Positions 1 to 33,180 of a DNA stretch of 64,000 bases are shown in pieces. Below the pieces are notes generated by a model. That model was given only the letters and a program-made list of their open reading frames with translations. It was not told the DNA's origin and did no database searches. Origin of the DNA: Haematococcus lacustris (Eukaryota > Chlorophyta > Chlorophyceae > Chlamydomonadales > Haematococcaceae); the NCBI GenBank assembly GCA_030144725.1, contig JASKMD010000031.1, positions 6,192,808 to 6,256,807 on the forward strand, given 5' to 3'. The translations under genes and the position numbers were made by a program. Each line of letters begins with the position of its first letter. Within the stretch, counting starts at the first letter, position 1.

Positions 1-79
1 CCTTGGTGTGTGCCCTGCATGGCGGCACCTGGCGTGATGGCTGACGTATGGCGCCTCAGTATATGGTGAGTGCAGGATC

Positions 80-155
80 ACTGTCATTAACAACAAAGAT
101 CATACCATGCCAAGCTCACTGTCATTAACAATCAAGATCATACCATGCCAAGCTC
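80..155. repeat. 38-bp tandem duplication
   Basis: Two adjacent copies of a 38-bp unit beginning ACTGTCATTAACAA start at 80 and 118 and differ at about two positions. No coding role is visible. The rest of 1-514 shows no exon I can support, although upstream exons of the acyltransferase must lie here or further left. Confidence 0.8.
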
Positions 156-514
156 TGGCACAAGTGTTGACAGCCAGCATTGCTGCCACAAGTCTCAGGA
201 ATAAAAAATCGGCATATATGGGGTGGAGGGTCTCATCAGTGGCTGAAGCATTGCACCGCCTTTCCTGGTGTTCCCCTGGTGCCCTGCCTTTGCTGCCTCT
301 CTTTGCTGCTCTCTCACTTTCTCACACTTGCCATGGCACGTACCCCCACTTCCCCTGCCCCACCCTGCTTGCCCCTGGAAGGCCTCAGCCTTGCGGTGCT
401 GGTGGAGGGGCACACGGCAGCGGTGCTGGGCTGTGTAGGATGGGAGGATAGGTGTGGTGCAGAGTGGGGTGTGGTGCAGTGCTGGTGGTGCTGCTGCTGG
501 GCGGTGTGCTGCAG

Positions 515-1540
515 TGCAACCCCAAGAAGGAGCGCATCAAGATGTTGGGGCGCAAGGGCTTTGTGCGCATTGCCCTGGAGGAGCAGGTGGACGGCATTGT
601 GCCGGTGTACTACTTGTGAGAGCCAGAGCGCGGTAGAGGGTGGAGGGGTGGAGGGGTGGAAGGGAGGGCTGCCAGGTGGGCAGTGCTCTCGAGACCCCAA
701 GGTCTCACACTTTTACTTGGCATCACACATGAAGCTCTCCACCTGCCCTCCACCTGCCTATACTGACCCTGACCTTGACCCTGACCCTGACCCTAACCCT
801 GACCCTGACCCTGACCCAAGCCTTGAACTCAGCCCTGGCTCTTACTCTAGCTTTGCTTTGGCCCTGACCCTACGCAGCGGCAACAGCCAGGCCTTCAACT
901 TCGGCCCGGCCTTCCTGGAGGGTGTGAGCCGCAAGTGGCGTACCAGCTTGGGGGTGCTGTATGGGGTGTGCGGCCTGCCCATCCCTCACCCAGTGCAGAT
1001 GTACCTGGTGGGTCATGTGGATGCAGAGGAGGGGGCAGCAAGGGGGAGGGGGCACGGGGGGAGGGGAAGGGAGAGGAGGGGGGAGGGGAAAGGGAGAGGA
1101 GGGGGAAGGGGAAGGGAAGAAGAAGAAGACTACGCCGGTAGTTACCGGCGTGCATTGAGGGAGGAGCAGCCGCCTGGGGCACGGCCTGCTCCCACCATAA
1201 CGGGGGATGGGAAGGGAGAGGAGGGGGGACGGCGTTCATAAGTGCACCAAGTCCTTGAGACGGGGAAGAATCCGGAGTCCAGGTTTTCAGTACCTTCAGG
1301 GACATGGCATCAGGCCTAGGTATTGTGGAAGTTAGGCCCTAGCAGAAAATGATAGCTAATACCCACCTCCCCCTTTGGCCTGTGCCGTCCTGCTTTGGTC
1401 AGGTTCATGGCAAACCCATCCCAGTGCCCAAGGTCGCCAAGGACGACCCTGAGTTTGAGCGCCATGTCACGGAGCTGTTGGACATTGCGGTGAAAGGCAT
1501 GCAAGACCTGTATGAGAACCACCGCAAGGAGTATGGGTGA
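515..1540 (+). CDS. Diacylglycerol acyltransferase 2 (DGAT2) family, C-terminal exons
   Basis: Three phase-consistent exons, 515-615, 878-1007 and 1403-1540, give about 122 residues that read as the C-terminal part of a type 2 diacylglycerol acyltransferase. Visible family signatures in order are GRKGFVRIALEE, VPVYYFGNSQAF, a segment ending GLPIPHPVQMYLV, and HGKPIPVPKVAKDDPEFE followed by DLYENHRKEYG. The split Phe codon at 615/878 restores the VPVYYFGNS motif exactly, which supports the splice sites. DGAT2 enzymes transfer an acyl group from acyl-CoA to diacylglycerol at the ER, the last step of triacylglycerol synthesis; the catalytic HPHG region would lie upstream and is not in the window. 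The stop at 1538-1540 overlaps a good donor (GGTGAG), so a short extra exon supplying the usual residues after YG is possible. Family assignment is firm; which algal DGTT paralogue it is cannot be told. Confidence 0.85.
763..815. repeat. Degenerate CCCTGA/CCCTAA hexamer tract in a DGAT2 intron
   Basis: About nine near-copies of a CCCTGA-like hexamer, one reading CCCTAA, fill part of the intron 616-877. It looks like an interstitial minisatellite rather than a telomere. Confidence 0.75.
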
Positions 1541-2490
1541 GGGCGAGGGCGCTGCCCTCCCTGTCCACCTCAATGCTCCTCCTAACACCTCGTGCTCCTC
1601 GTGACACTCCCGCTGTACACTGTATCCTGCGAGCGGGCTGAGTGCTGTATAGCTTTGCTTGGTGTAGGCGCCAGCGAATACGATATCGTGTGGCTCACAG
1701 CGACTGGTCGTGCCAGCCAGCCATGCCTGACTTCTCTTTGTGGCTCGACGCGGCTGCGTTGCTGCGCAGGTGGCCCGAAAAGCCGCTGAGCATCGAGTGA
1801 GCAACCTAGCAGCCTTACGAAGGGCCGACAACCGGGACGGCGACATTGGGCGAGTCGAACGCATGACCGCAATCCGTGGGCGGACGACCGCGAAGGTCCC
1901 ACAACGCTCCCACATATGGGAGAACAAGAGAGACGTGTGCAGTGATAATTCATGGCTGTGGGGGTTGCGAGATGGTTTGGGGCAGCGAGTCCTCAAGCGA
2001 GGTCCATCTCGCATGAGCATGAGTGCCGAGTCTTGGCATTGAGATCCAAATCTTTGCGAAATGATTAGGCAGTGAACTGCAGCACCTCGACCTTCACAAT
2101 GGGTGATGTTTTGTCTGTGTGGATTCATGTTCCCATGCACATGTGTGCATTCATGTTCCCATGCCATGTATGGCATGGGCGCCATCCACCTACACTCACT
2201 TACTGAAACAATTTCTGTAACTTCCGTATCTGTATGATACAGGGCCGCCGGTGCTAAGTCAGCGCTGGGCAGGGCGGGGCGGGGCGGGGTATAACTTACA
2301 AGCCAACTTTAACCAACATAGTTTACAAAGCCTCGTTGACTGGCAGACAAACAACACTGGGGATGGCAGACTCCTGACTCATAATACTTGGAGCAACGGC
2401 CACTAGACTCTTGTGCAACGTCAAAGCTGGGTCTCGCGAGCTTAAGGTCGGGCACCTGTTTCGGAATCTAAGGCCACACTCGTTGCCAAA
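1541..2490. other. Intergenic stretch, no supported gene
   Basis: Long open frames on both strands here have no recognisable domain, no consistent splice pattern and composition unlike the exons nearby. A piece near 2095-2190 resembles the GTTCCCATG.../CATGGCATGGGCGCC... part of the short tail repeats seen at 13.7, 18.8 and 62.3 kb. A GGGCG tract lies at 2268-2290. Confidence 0.5.
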
Positions 2491-2503
2491 GGCCCCGTTT
2501 CCA

Positions 2504-2592
2504 ATGGCCCGGAGTTGGAGTCGGCACTTTTTGGACTCCAACTCCGACCCTTTCCAATGCAGTTTGGCCCGGAGTTGGAGTTGGACATGTCT
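2504..2592. repeat. GGAGTT-type hexamer repeat, first block
   Basis: Repeated GGAGTTGGAGT and CTCCAACTCC segments with both orientations present, of the same family as the block at 3675-3920. Confidence 0.6.
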
Positions 2593-2978
2593 CGACTTAG
2601 AGCCGCTGTTCATTTGTGCTCCGCCCATTATGTTGCTAGCTGCGATGGATGCGATTGAAGTGAATAACGCGAGGGACATACGGCACCCCACTGCCCTCCG
2701 ACGATGCCTGGCTCGGCTGTTTCTGTTTTTACATGCTGGACGTTTGTCTGCTTGTCTCGTTATGCATTCGACTTCTCTGACTTCGACGGTAGGTGACTTC
2801 GACTTCGTGAAGCGGTTTGCAGTGAATGTTGGAACGAGTCTGACTACTCAATCGAATCAGGTGGAGATGTTTTACATGTGTTGAAGCCAGTCAGGTCAGG
2901 TCACATGCCAACGCAAGCAGGACGCAGAAAACGCATGACGCAAAGAGTGTCCGAGTGCCACACATGCTTAGTTTTAGT

Positions 2979-3660
2979 CTAATGCTTCTTGGCAGCAACA
3001 CGAGTAGCCTTGCGCTCTCTCCCTTGCAGCTGATTGATTGTGTCAGCTGCCTTCTTGTAGACACCAACAGCTCCAACGGTAGGTGACTTCGACTACACCT
3101 GCTGCTGCTGCTGGCCCGGGCCCGGGGCCCCACAGGCCAGACGGGAACAGGTGCTTCTCGATGTAAGCGAAGTCCATGTACATAGCCCTGTGAGAGGCTG
3201 GCTCCAGGGGTGATGGGAGCTAGTGGGCTCCCACCACTGGTCCCACCCATGATGCAGTTGCTGCCACAGGGGCTGTTGCGGCTGCAGCTGTGAGTGCTGC
3301 TGACGCACCTGGGTATTGCAACGACAAATGCCTTCACTACATCAACACATAAGCATTTGTACTATGCCAGTGCTATGCCACTTGTACTAATTGAGCACCT
3401 TGTGATACGCGTAGACGGCCTGACATCCCCGTTTCACGTAACCTGCTGCGATGACATCTTCCGGCCCAGTGCCACACTATGCTTCTGGGCCTCTGCAGCC
3501 AAGAGGTCCCCCAAGCTGAAGTTTGGCTTGCCAGCGCACTCGGCAACGCACTTGACAGCGAGGGACGCGAACATGTTGCCCTGCTGCGATGTCCACCTTA
3601 TAGTACGCGCGCCGGAGCCTGAAGCTGCTACTGCACCATCACCATCATCCGACCAGCTAA
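2979..3660 (-). CDS. Candidate C-terminal exons of an unrecognised protein
   Basis: On the minus strand a frame ending at a TAG (2979-2981) reads SKSPTVGAVGVYKKAADT then a basic tail ending RVAAKKH; it can start after an acceptor near 3092. Upstream on the same strand, 3100-3310 and 3434-3640 contain further candidate coding pieces: one reads YMDFAYIEKHLFPSGLWG, the other GNMFASLAVKCVAECAG then NFSLGDLLAAEAQKHS. These have protein-like composition and end at plausible splice signals, but I could not chain them with consistent phase and do not recognise a family. Treat as a probable but unresolved minus-strand gene end. The hexamer repeat block at 3675-3920 lies directly upstream. Confidence 0.35.
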
Positions 3661-3674
3661 GGATTTCCATGAAA

Positions 3675-3920
3675 TGTCCGACTCCAACTCCAACTCCGCA
3701 CTCCGGGGGGGGGGGGGGGGGCTGGAGTCCTGGGGACTCCGCGGAGTCGGTTTGGAGTCGATTTGGAGTCCGGACTCCAACTCCGGACTCCGCGGTTGGA
3801 AATGGCGGAGTTGGAGTCGGCGGTTGGGCTGGTGGTTAGTGCTGCTGGCGACTCCGCGAGGACTCCAACTCCAACTCCAAGCACTCCAACTCCAACTCCA
3901 ACTCCAACTCCAACTCCGGT
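3675..3920. repeat. CTCCAA/GGAGTC minisatellite block with a 17-G run
   Basis: Irregular CTCCAACTC and GGAGTC units, including eight or more consecutive CTCCAA hexamers near 3870-3915 and a long G run at about 3704-3720. Open frames through it are Pro/Ser/Trp-rich artefacts of the repeat. From 3921 to 4594 nothing coding can be supported. Confidence 0.75.
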
Positions 3921-4594
3921 GTTGGAAACGGGGCCATAGCAAGGTGCACAAACAAAGGTGCACATGGGCTCAACATAAAGTCATGCAAGTTCTCATTATT
4001 GTTCTGTAAAGTCATGGCAAACTCCGGCTGCTCCCTGATGGAACTCGTGGCAGTGCACTCAAAGATGAAATGCATGGCGAAATGATTGAAATGATTGATG
4101 CCAATTCCGTCCCCATGCTTGAACCATGCAGCATACGAACATCTCTCCCGATGCACCGTCTCAGGCAGTCTAGGGCATGTGATCTGAATGGCTGTTTGGC
4201 TGCAGCCAATGCAACCAGAGCCAAAGGGAGGGCTCAGTTTAAACTATACAAGACATGCCGAGGCGCTACACCGGCTGCGTCATCAATGCATGCACATGTT
4301 TGCTCCGTTATGCTTCAGCTATATCTTCTGTCATGCTTCGTAGAATCGATTCATCCTGTGATGCTCGCGGTAAGTGAACAATTGAGGCCCTGGCCCTGCT
4401 CGACCCCGCAGGTATTCACCATGTCCCATGCATGGCCAGGGGTGCGAAGCATCGCAACTTAATCAAAGAGATAGACAGGTATCGCTGCAACCATTGGTTC
4501 CGTGCCAAACCCAGCGACACAACCGCGTCTGTCGCTGTCTTTTTGAAAACTTTGGACGCTTTGCCAGTACGCTATGTTTTAGCAGAGACGGGTG

Positions 4595-7500
4595 ATGGAT
4601 GGCCTGGGGGGAAAGGGTGTGGATGCTCTCTGTACCCGCACGCCCACGGGCAGGTTCCCCGGCGCCTACGACGCCTTCCAGGGCACGAGCATGCCCTTCG
4701 ACTCCCCGCTGTTTCTGCCCATCCTGCCGGTGAGCGCTATAAGCCTGCCACAATCTTTTCGTATTGCAAGACATAATTGCTGATAGTTGCTGGGACCCTT
4801 CTATCCAGGTGGAGCCTAGCCCCACCACGGGCAGCCAGCATTGTCATCCGCTCTTTCATACCGGCAGAGCTCGGCAGGCAGCCTTGTCGAGTGTTGCCAA
4901 GCTTGGGTTGCCCCAAACAGAGAATGTGGCTACAGAAGCTGCAATCCATCTGCCGGTAAGAGCCGATCAGGTGGCCTCAGGAGTGGCATTCGTCCCGCCC
5001 GCGCGGTACGGCGCTCGCTCGCCGGCCATCCGCGCGCCCGAGACACACATTCGGGCCTTCTGCCCCCTGTGCATCTCGAGTGCAGGTCTTGCAACCAGGG
5101 GTGGACGGGGAGACGATGACACACGTGCCTGACCCAGCGTGGAACTTCAACTTGAGAGAGGTGCTAGCGGCTGGTTCTGGTCCAGCGATGTTTGATGACG
5201 CCAATCAGCAGCCCAGTACGGCACCAAGACCATCATATCACAGCTCTGGCAAGCAGAGCGTTGCAAACGACGACGGCTATCACTGGAGGAAGTGAGTGCG
5301 TGCGACTCAGTGCTTGCCGCGGCCCGCGCTTCCACGCACTTGCGGCATTTGCTGTGCGTACAGGTACGGCGAGAAGATCGTCAAGGGCAGCCCTAACCCC
5401 CGCAGCTATTACAAGTGCAGCCACAGTGGGTGTACCGCGAAGAAGATCGTTGAGAGAAGTGAACGAGGCGACATCCTAAACACCGAGTACAAAGTGCGGT
5501 GTTGACCGCCGTCGTCAATCAGGCTCCCCATCCGCCGCCGTCACCAGCGGTGTGATCCGACATGCGCGCAGGGGGATCACACCCACCCAGCTCCTGCTGC
5601 AGCGAGAACATTGAAGCTTCGAGTGAAGAACTCAAAGGCCCAACAGGTCCAACAGGTCCGTTTACGAAAGCCACAGACATTGTGGTTGTGCTTGGCTGGA
5701 GACAGCCCACTAACATGGCTGGCATGCCCTGCCCTGCAGGCATCCTCCAGTCCGGATGGCAGTGTACTGCCTCAGCTCCCTCGGGCATCAGCCCCTCCAC
5801 ATGGGCTCAGCCAGTCACTGCCTATGCCAACCATCTTGTTTCAGCTACCAACAGTGTCACCTCTGCAGTCGGCCTTCAGCGGCATGTCTGGAGTGCTAGC
5901 TCTGCCATTGGGTCAGCCCTATGACAACAGCTTGCTCCCTATCCCAGATGGACTGGACCAGGCAACTGAAGAGTCACCCAGCAAGCGTCTGGATGCCCTT
6001 GCAGGTCAGGGGGGCTGCTTGCCCTTGCCTGCTGCGCAAGCAAAGCCTCATGTATGTGTCGCTGATGTGCTTCATTGCTTGGTTGCAGCATATGCGGAAA
6101 GGGCAGAAAAACAGCACATGAGCCAGAGCAAGCGAGCAAGCGACTCGTTATTGCATCGCATTGGAGACCTTGCTGATGACGCAGCAGGAGCACTCTCCCT
6201 GTCCAATGCTGCTTCAGGCGACATTGACAGGCTGCCAGGCGCACTCTTGCTGCAGCGGCCGCAGAAGCTACTGCAGCCTCTACGCAACACATGCAAGAGG
6301 CAGCGTCCAGACACTGTTGCAGGCGATCAGGATGAGTCAGCCGGCTCTGGGGATGCTCTGGCTGGCGTGAATAGTGGCCTGACCTATGTTGTGGAAGCAG
6401 AGACGGTGGAGGATGGCTACAGGCAAGTCATGGCAATACACACTACCTAACATGCATACACATGCCAGGGCCAGGGCCACACATGCCCTTCCCAAAGCTA
6501 TCACTGCGAAGTCATGCGAGCATGTAAAAACAGCATGCCTTCAGCATCTTGCCATGACTTCAGAGCTGTGTTAGTCTATCAGGTCTGTCAGAAGAAGGCA
6601 GCAAACCACAGGCAGTCGAGGCATCCAATGTATAGAGTGTGGGCATCCCCATGCATCTACCCGTGATTATTGCATGTTACCAAGCACCCAGCTTCAAAGA
6701 CTGCCATGGATGTATGCCATGTACATGCATGGATCATGCCAACTGCGCTTGCTTGTTTACTTTGATGCTTTATGTGGTGTTCAGCTTTTGGCAATAAGAA
6801 GCAAACAAGCAGAAAATCTCATGGCACATGTATGCAGTGTGTGCAAATGCTGGCCTTCTGGCAGCAGCTCGCCCTTGGTTTCTCCACATGTAGCACAACA
6901 TAAGGCTTGGAGGATGGCAGCTCTGGCGAGCATTGCTGCCAACCCATCCTGCAGGTGGCGCAAGTATGGGCAGAAGTTTGTGAAGGGGAGCTCACATCCC
7001 CGCTCGTACTACAAGTGCACGAGCCAGGACTGCTCTGTGCGGAAACATGTGGAGCGCAGCTCGCACGGATCAAACCGGCTGCTCATCACATATGAGAACA
7101 CACACAACCACCCAATGCCCCAGGGAGGCGTGTCCGGGTCTTGCCGCAGTCCCACAAGAACAGGTGGGTGGTGGCCTTGATGGCACTGCTGAAGGAGGCC
7201 CTCATAACCCTGGGCAAATGCTATCTTTGCATTCACCATTGCGCCTGTGCACCACTTGCAGCAGGTCTGCAGGACCTGCTGCTCACCCCGCCTACTCCAT
7301 GCGTGCGTGCTGTTTTTGTTGAAATGCTTGCCAGCTACTTGTTTGCATCAGCTCTGCCTGGCAACTTCACCCGCCTCAGCGCCTGACACACAAGGCGTGC
7401 CAGCCACAAGGCACCCAGCTACCATATCATCTCCAACCTGCCGGTCCTGCGCCTGCTTGCTTTTGTGTGGCGCGATCATCGTAAGGAACACCTGGTTCTG

Positions 7501-8529
7501 CTCCCGCTGCTATGCCAAGCGTGCCCACGCGTGTGTCTGTGCCTATGTGTTCATTGCTTCTTGGGCTGGGTGGTACACTTTTCATTCACTCCTTGCATGT
7601 CACCAGACAGCAGACAGAAAGGACTGCCAAACACATGTCATACTAATGCCACTAGATTGTTTATTGGGGTTTGCCAGGGTCTAGGCCAACTAGAAGTCCA
7701 ATGGCATGCAGAAGAACAATTCACACCATGATGCACAGACAGGCAGGCAGGCAGGCATGTCCAAATGTCGTGGCTGCTCTGCCCAGGTCATCTGGATGCT
7801 GACGGTGACGCATGGCATCCAGCGTGTGCTGAGAATGCCAATGCTGCAGCGGCTAGCCCACGCTTCTCCCACCACCCACGCGGCTGTGCAGCCCAACCGC
7901 TTGCTGAAATGCTGCCACAGCCACATCGCAGCGGTCGCCAGCAGCCCCAGCAGCTCAACCACCAGCAGCAAGACCCCGGACTGTGTAATGCAGCAGCGGG
8001 CGGTGCAGCTAGGGCAGCCAGTGGCGTTGCCGACATCAACGATCTGTTGCCATTCCTCCAGAACCTGCCTCCCTCAGCGACAACCTCAGCTGGCATGCCT
8101 CCACTCATCATCAGGACGGAGCGGTCACGCACATCTGCCACGAACCTCAACATGGGCGCTGCAGGGGGTGCAGTAGCTGAGGCTGGGGTCACAGGCGCAA
8201 TCGGCCCAGGTGCCCTGGTCACCACCCCTGGCAGTGCCCTGCTGCTCGACAGCCTATCCAGTGGGGCATTGGGGGTGCTGGGCAGTATGTCCATCGATGC
8301 GTTCTCGCAGCTCTTTGCCAGGCACCAGGAGCAGCAAGCAGGGTCAAGCAACGCATGGGACCCAGCTGCCTGCCTCAACACCCCAAAGGTGCCTGCTGCA
8401 GTCAACGTAGCCAATGTCTGCAGTCTGCTTTCACCCACCCTTGCAGGCAGCTTGACCTTGTCTAGAGAAGCTAGAGATGCGCAGTTGCCACTGGCACCAG
8501 ACTTGGTCCTGGGTGGGACACAGATGTAG
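4595..8529 (+). CDS. Group I WRKY transcription factor (two WRKY domains)
   Basis: Nine exons join in phase to about 750 residues: 4595-4729, 4809-4955, 5086-5291, 5364-5493, 5572-5655, 5740-6004, 6089-6422, 6955-7163, 7787-8529. The N-terminal WRKY domain (exons 3-5) carries WRKYGEK and a zinc finger C-X4-C-X22-H-X-H ending in DHTHP; the C-terminal one (exon 8) carries WRKYGQK and C-X4-C-X23-H-X-H ending in HNHP. That spacing is the classical group I pattern. The N-terminal part has an SP cluster (DSPLFLP...EPSPTTG) like the phosphosite region of plant group I WRKYs. The C-terminal third is low-complexity, Ala/Gln/Leu-rich and may activate transcription. Group I WRKYs bind W-box DNA (TTGAC) in the nucleus, mainly through the C-terminal domain. 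The intron before domain 2 uses a GC donor (AG/GCAAGT at 6421-6428). The start ATG at 4595 and the weak intron 5656-5739, which is also open in frame, are the least certain points. Confidence 0.85.
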
Positions 8530-8929
8530 AGCAGGCCTGCAGCCTCCTTACCATCCTCGTACACCCCTCACTTCTCATCCTACTCATCAACAGGTGACTT
8601 GCAGGTTGTGTGCAGCAAGGCGTCATGCGTGCAATTTGGACAAAGCATTTGCATATATATGCTGTGCATGTTGCATGTGCATGGCATGTGCATGGCATAC
8701 GCATGCGCATGATGCAAGCATGGGCGATAAGACAGGGGGCTATTGGCAGGCTGACGGCGCAGGTTGCGACAGCAGTTGTTTCACAGGAACAAACTCTGTT
8801 GCAGTTCTGTTAGGACAGATTCGAGACAATCAGCAAAGAATGGCGTGCATAACATTGAGAATAAACGTTTCATCGTGACCTTTTGACCTTGTTAATAGGC
8901 TGCTCGACCTGTTGATAATGGACAAAACA

Positions 8930-9165
8930 GGAGTCAACTGCCCTGTTGAACATGGAACAACATGTTTGACTGTGGGTTGGTCTCTCAGCTACAGTCCGAT
9001 TGTAACTTCATCGGTTGCACCCTTGATGACTACAGACTCACACCGGTGGCACGGTCCCTTCAAAGATCACTGGGCATCCCATCAAAACGAACAGCATCAA
9101 AGGCTAACAGCCTGCCAAAGTTACTCGGCCCTATTGTAATTTCGGGCCCAGCCATCCTTTCGTAG
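8930..9165. repeat. Dispersed repeat matching the 3' flank of the Fanzor-like copy at 55.4 kb
   Basis: A roughly 230-bp segment, with blocks such as TGACTGTGGG, CACCCTTGATGACTAC, TGGGCATC and AAGGCTAACAGCCTG in order, recurs in the same order at 55450-55690. At 55.4 kb it follows the 3' end of a Fanzor-like gene, so this is probably a solo remnant of that element's terminal region. It lies just downstream of the WRKY gene and may overlap its 3' UTR. Confidence 0.6.
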
Positions 9166-9456
9166 CATCCTGTCCTGCCCCTTTCCTTCAGCCTCTTCCC
9201 AGCCTCTCGCCCTCCTCTTCCCAGCCTCACCACAAAATATTGTCGAAGTCCTGAACCTGCAGCTGCGCTGACCATTATCTTATGCGCTATCATGAAAACC
9301 ATTATAATCTCACATGCGATAGTCAATACGGACATGTCCCATCTCCCAACATGCGGCAGCATCGGGCTTGAGCATTGATGCTGACTGCCAGCCTATGGCT
9401 GGCGAAATGGGTATGCAGTAGATAAGTCGCCGAGCCGCGCGGTTGAGCTTGCTGCG

Positions 9457-31647
<22,191 letters not shown>

Positions 31648-31729
31648 TGGCTCCAAGCACCCCAGGCAGCGGGTGGTTTCCAATCAAGCCATACATGCAT
31701 TGTGTATGGTTGGCTGCATGACTGTTTTC

Positions 31730-32260
31730 TCCATTGAGCAGCGTTGCACAGTCCGGGCTGACACGCTGTCATGAGATGCGGCACAAGTGGCTCAGCTACT
31801 CACTCTGTCATGAGGGGCAGCAGCAGGGGCAGCAGCAGGGTGCTGGACAGCAGCAGGGGCAGGGGCAGGGGCAGGGCAGCACGATGTACATTGAGGGCAC
31901 GTATGCTGAGAAGACAGAGAGGGGTCTGACGTGGAGGCCCCCAGCTACATCCCAGCCTTGACCGCCACCCAGCACCCCACAGCCAGCCCAAAGCCTGGCA
32001 GGGGGCTAGCCTGGGACAGCAACTGAACCTGCAGCGCACCTGTGAGGCTGTGAAGCAGCCCTGGAGCTGCGCCACTGGCTGGACTGCTCTCCTTAGAGCC
32101 TTCCAGGCACCAAGGCATATGAGGCCAGCAGCAAGCCACTGAATGACCGGTTGCGCAAGGTCCAGCAGCAGGTGCAGTGCAGCAGTGCAGCAGCAGGTGC
32201 AGGAGGAGCAGAGGCAGGCTGCAGCTGAGCCCGGCCCCCAATCATCATAGTGCATTGTCC
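31730..32260 (+). pseudogene. Heavily decayed Fanzor-like C-terminal remnant
   Basis: Starting about 80 bp after the kinesin stop, a stretch with GGGACAGCAACTGAACCTG then CAGCGC...GTGAGGC...CAGCCCTGGAGCTGCG and CTGAATGACCGG...CGCAAGGTC parallels, with many indels and stops, the RDxNxxLN...LELC...NDRLPKV end of the copy at 55.7 kb. The preceding part (TGGCTCAGCTACTCAC..., AGCACGATGTACAT...) matches 57130-57200. Orientation follows from the match; nothing codable remains. Confidence 0.4.
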
Positions 32261-32684
32261 TGCACTCATCACTTGTTCGTGTTTGGCAGCTAGCCCCAGA
32301 GTGCCCGTAAACATGCCGTGTAGGTCAGGCATCTGCCGCAGGGTGCGTTGTAGTGCTAGGGATAAGGTGGAGGGCTAGGGATGTGGGAGGGATGTGGGAG
32401 GGATGTGGGCTAGGGATAAGGTGGAGGGCTAGGGATGGAGGGCTAAGGTGTAGTGCTAGGGATAAGGTGGAGTTTCCAGCTAGGGTTGCATTCCCTGGAG
32501 CCAGTCGCGCACAGCTGACAGGCATAATGGCATGTTATTTGCTGGCATTGCACTGTGTACAGGAACTTGCATGCTTGTGTTTAAGCTGCTCACGCACATT
32601 TGGAGCAGGCAGTGAGTGTTGTCCAGTAGGCTGTGCTTGCATGTCGCCTTCAAGGGTGCTGGCTGACCTCCAGGCTGATCCTAC

Positions 32685-33180
32685 ACAGCAGGCAGCAGCA
32701 GGCAGCAGCAGGCAGCAGCAGCAGGCAGCAGCAGGCAGCAGCAGGCGCGTGAAGGCCCACCCAGCCCACCAAGGGCAAAGACATGACCCAGGGCAAGACT
32801 GCCAAAGCCAAGCCAACACCACAGCCAGGCAGGTGGCTGGACAGGGACTGCAATGCAGCGCTGAACATGCAGCGCATTGGGGAGGGCAGGTGGCGCCCAT
32901 TGGAGCTGTGCTGGTGGCCAGACAGCTTTGCCAGCCAAGGGCAAGGAGTACCCTAGCCTGGGCTACAAGCGGGTGCGAGGCAAACTACCCAAGGCCCAGC
33001 AGCAGCAGCAGCAGCCTGCTGAGGCACAGTAGTGTCTGCCCCCCCCCTTTGAGCTGTCATCAGCTCACAATTAGTGCATGTTTTTCATGCCAAGTCTACA
33101 CCATAACCCTCAAGGGTCAGGCAATAGTGTAGATGGTAGGCACTCATGCACCATGTCCATGTGCATCGGGTATACTCCAC
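32685..33180 (+). pseudogene. Fanzor-like gene, copy C, C-terminal fragment plus 3' tail
   Basis: After a GCAGCAGGCA repeat (32690-32745) one frame reads the Lys/Pro linker and then GRWLDRDCNAALNMQRIG and RWRPLELCWWPD; a stop follows, while a shifted frame gives GKEYPSLGYKRVRGKLPKAQ and a stop at about 33031. The following 33031-33180 (GAGCTGTCATCAGCTC, GGTCAGGCAATAGTGTAG, TACTCCACACAG) is the tail region shared with copy A and the short repeats. Only the RuvC-III end survives. Confidence 0.7.

Noticed and set aside
1316..2185. 289-codon open frame on the minus strand
   Set aside because: It overlaps the last DGAT2 exon antisense, has no domain, and its composition matches non-coding GC-rich sequence.
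3628..4009. Trp/Ser-rich frames on both strands
   Set aside because: They arise from the CTCCAA/GGAGTC minisatellite.
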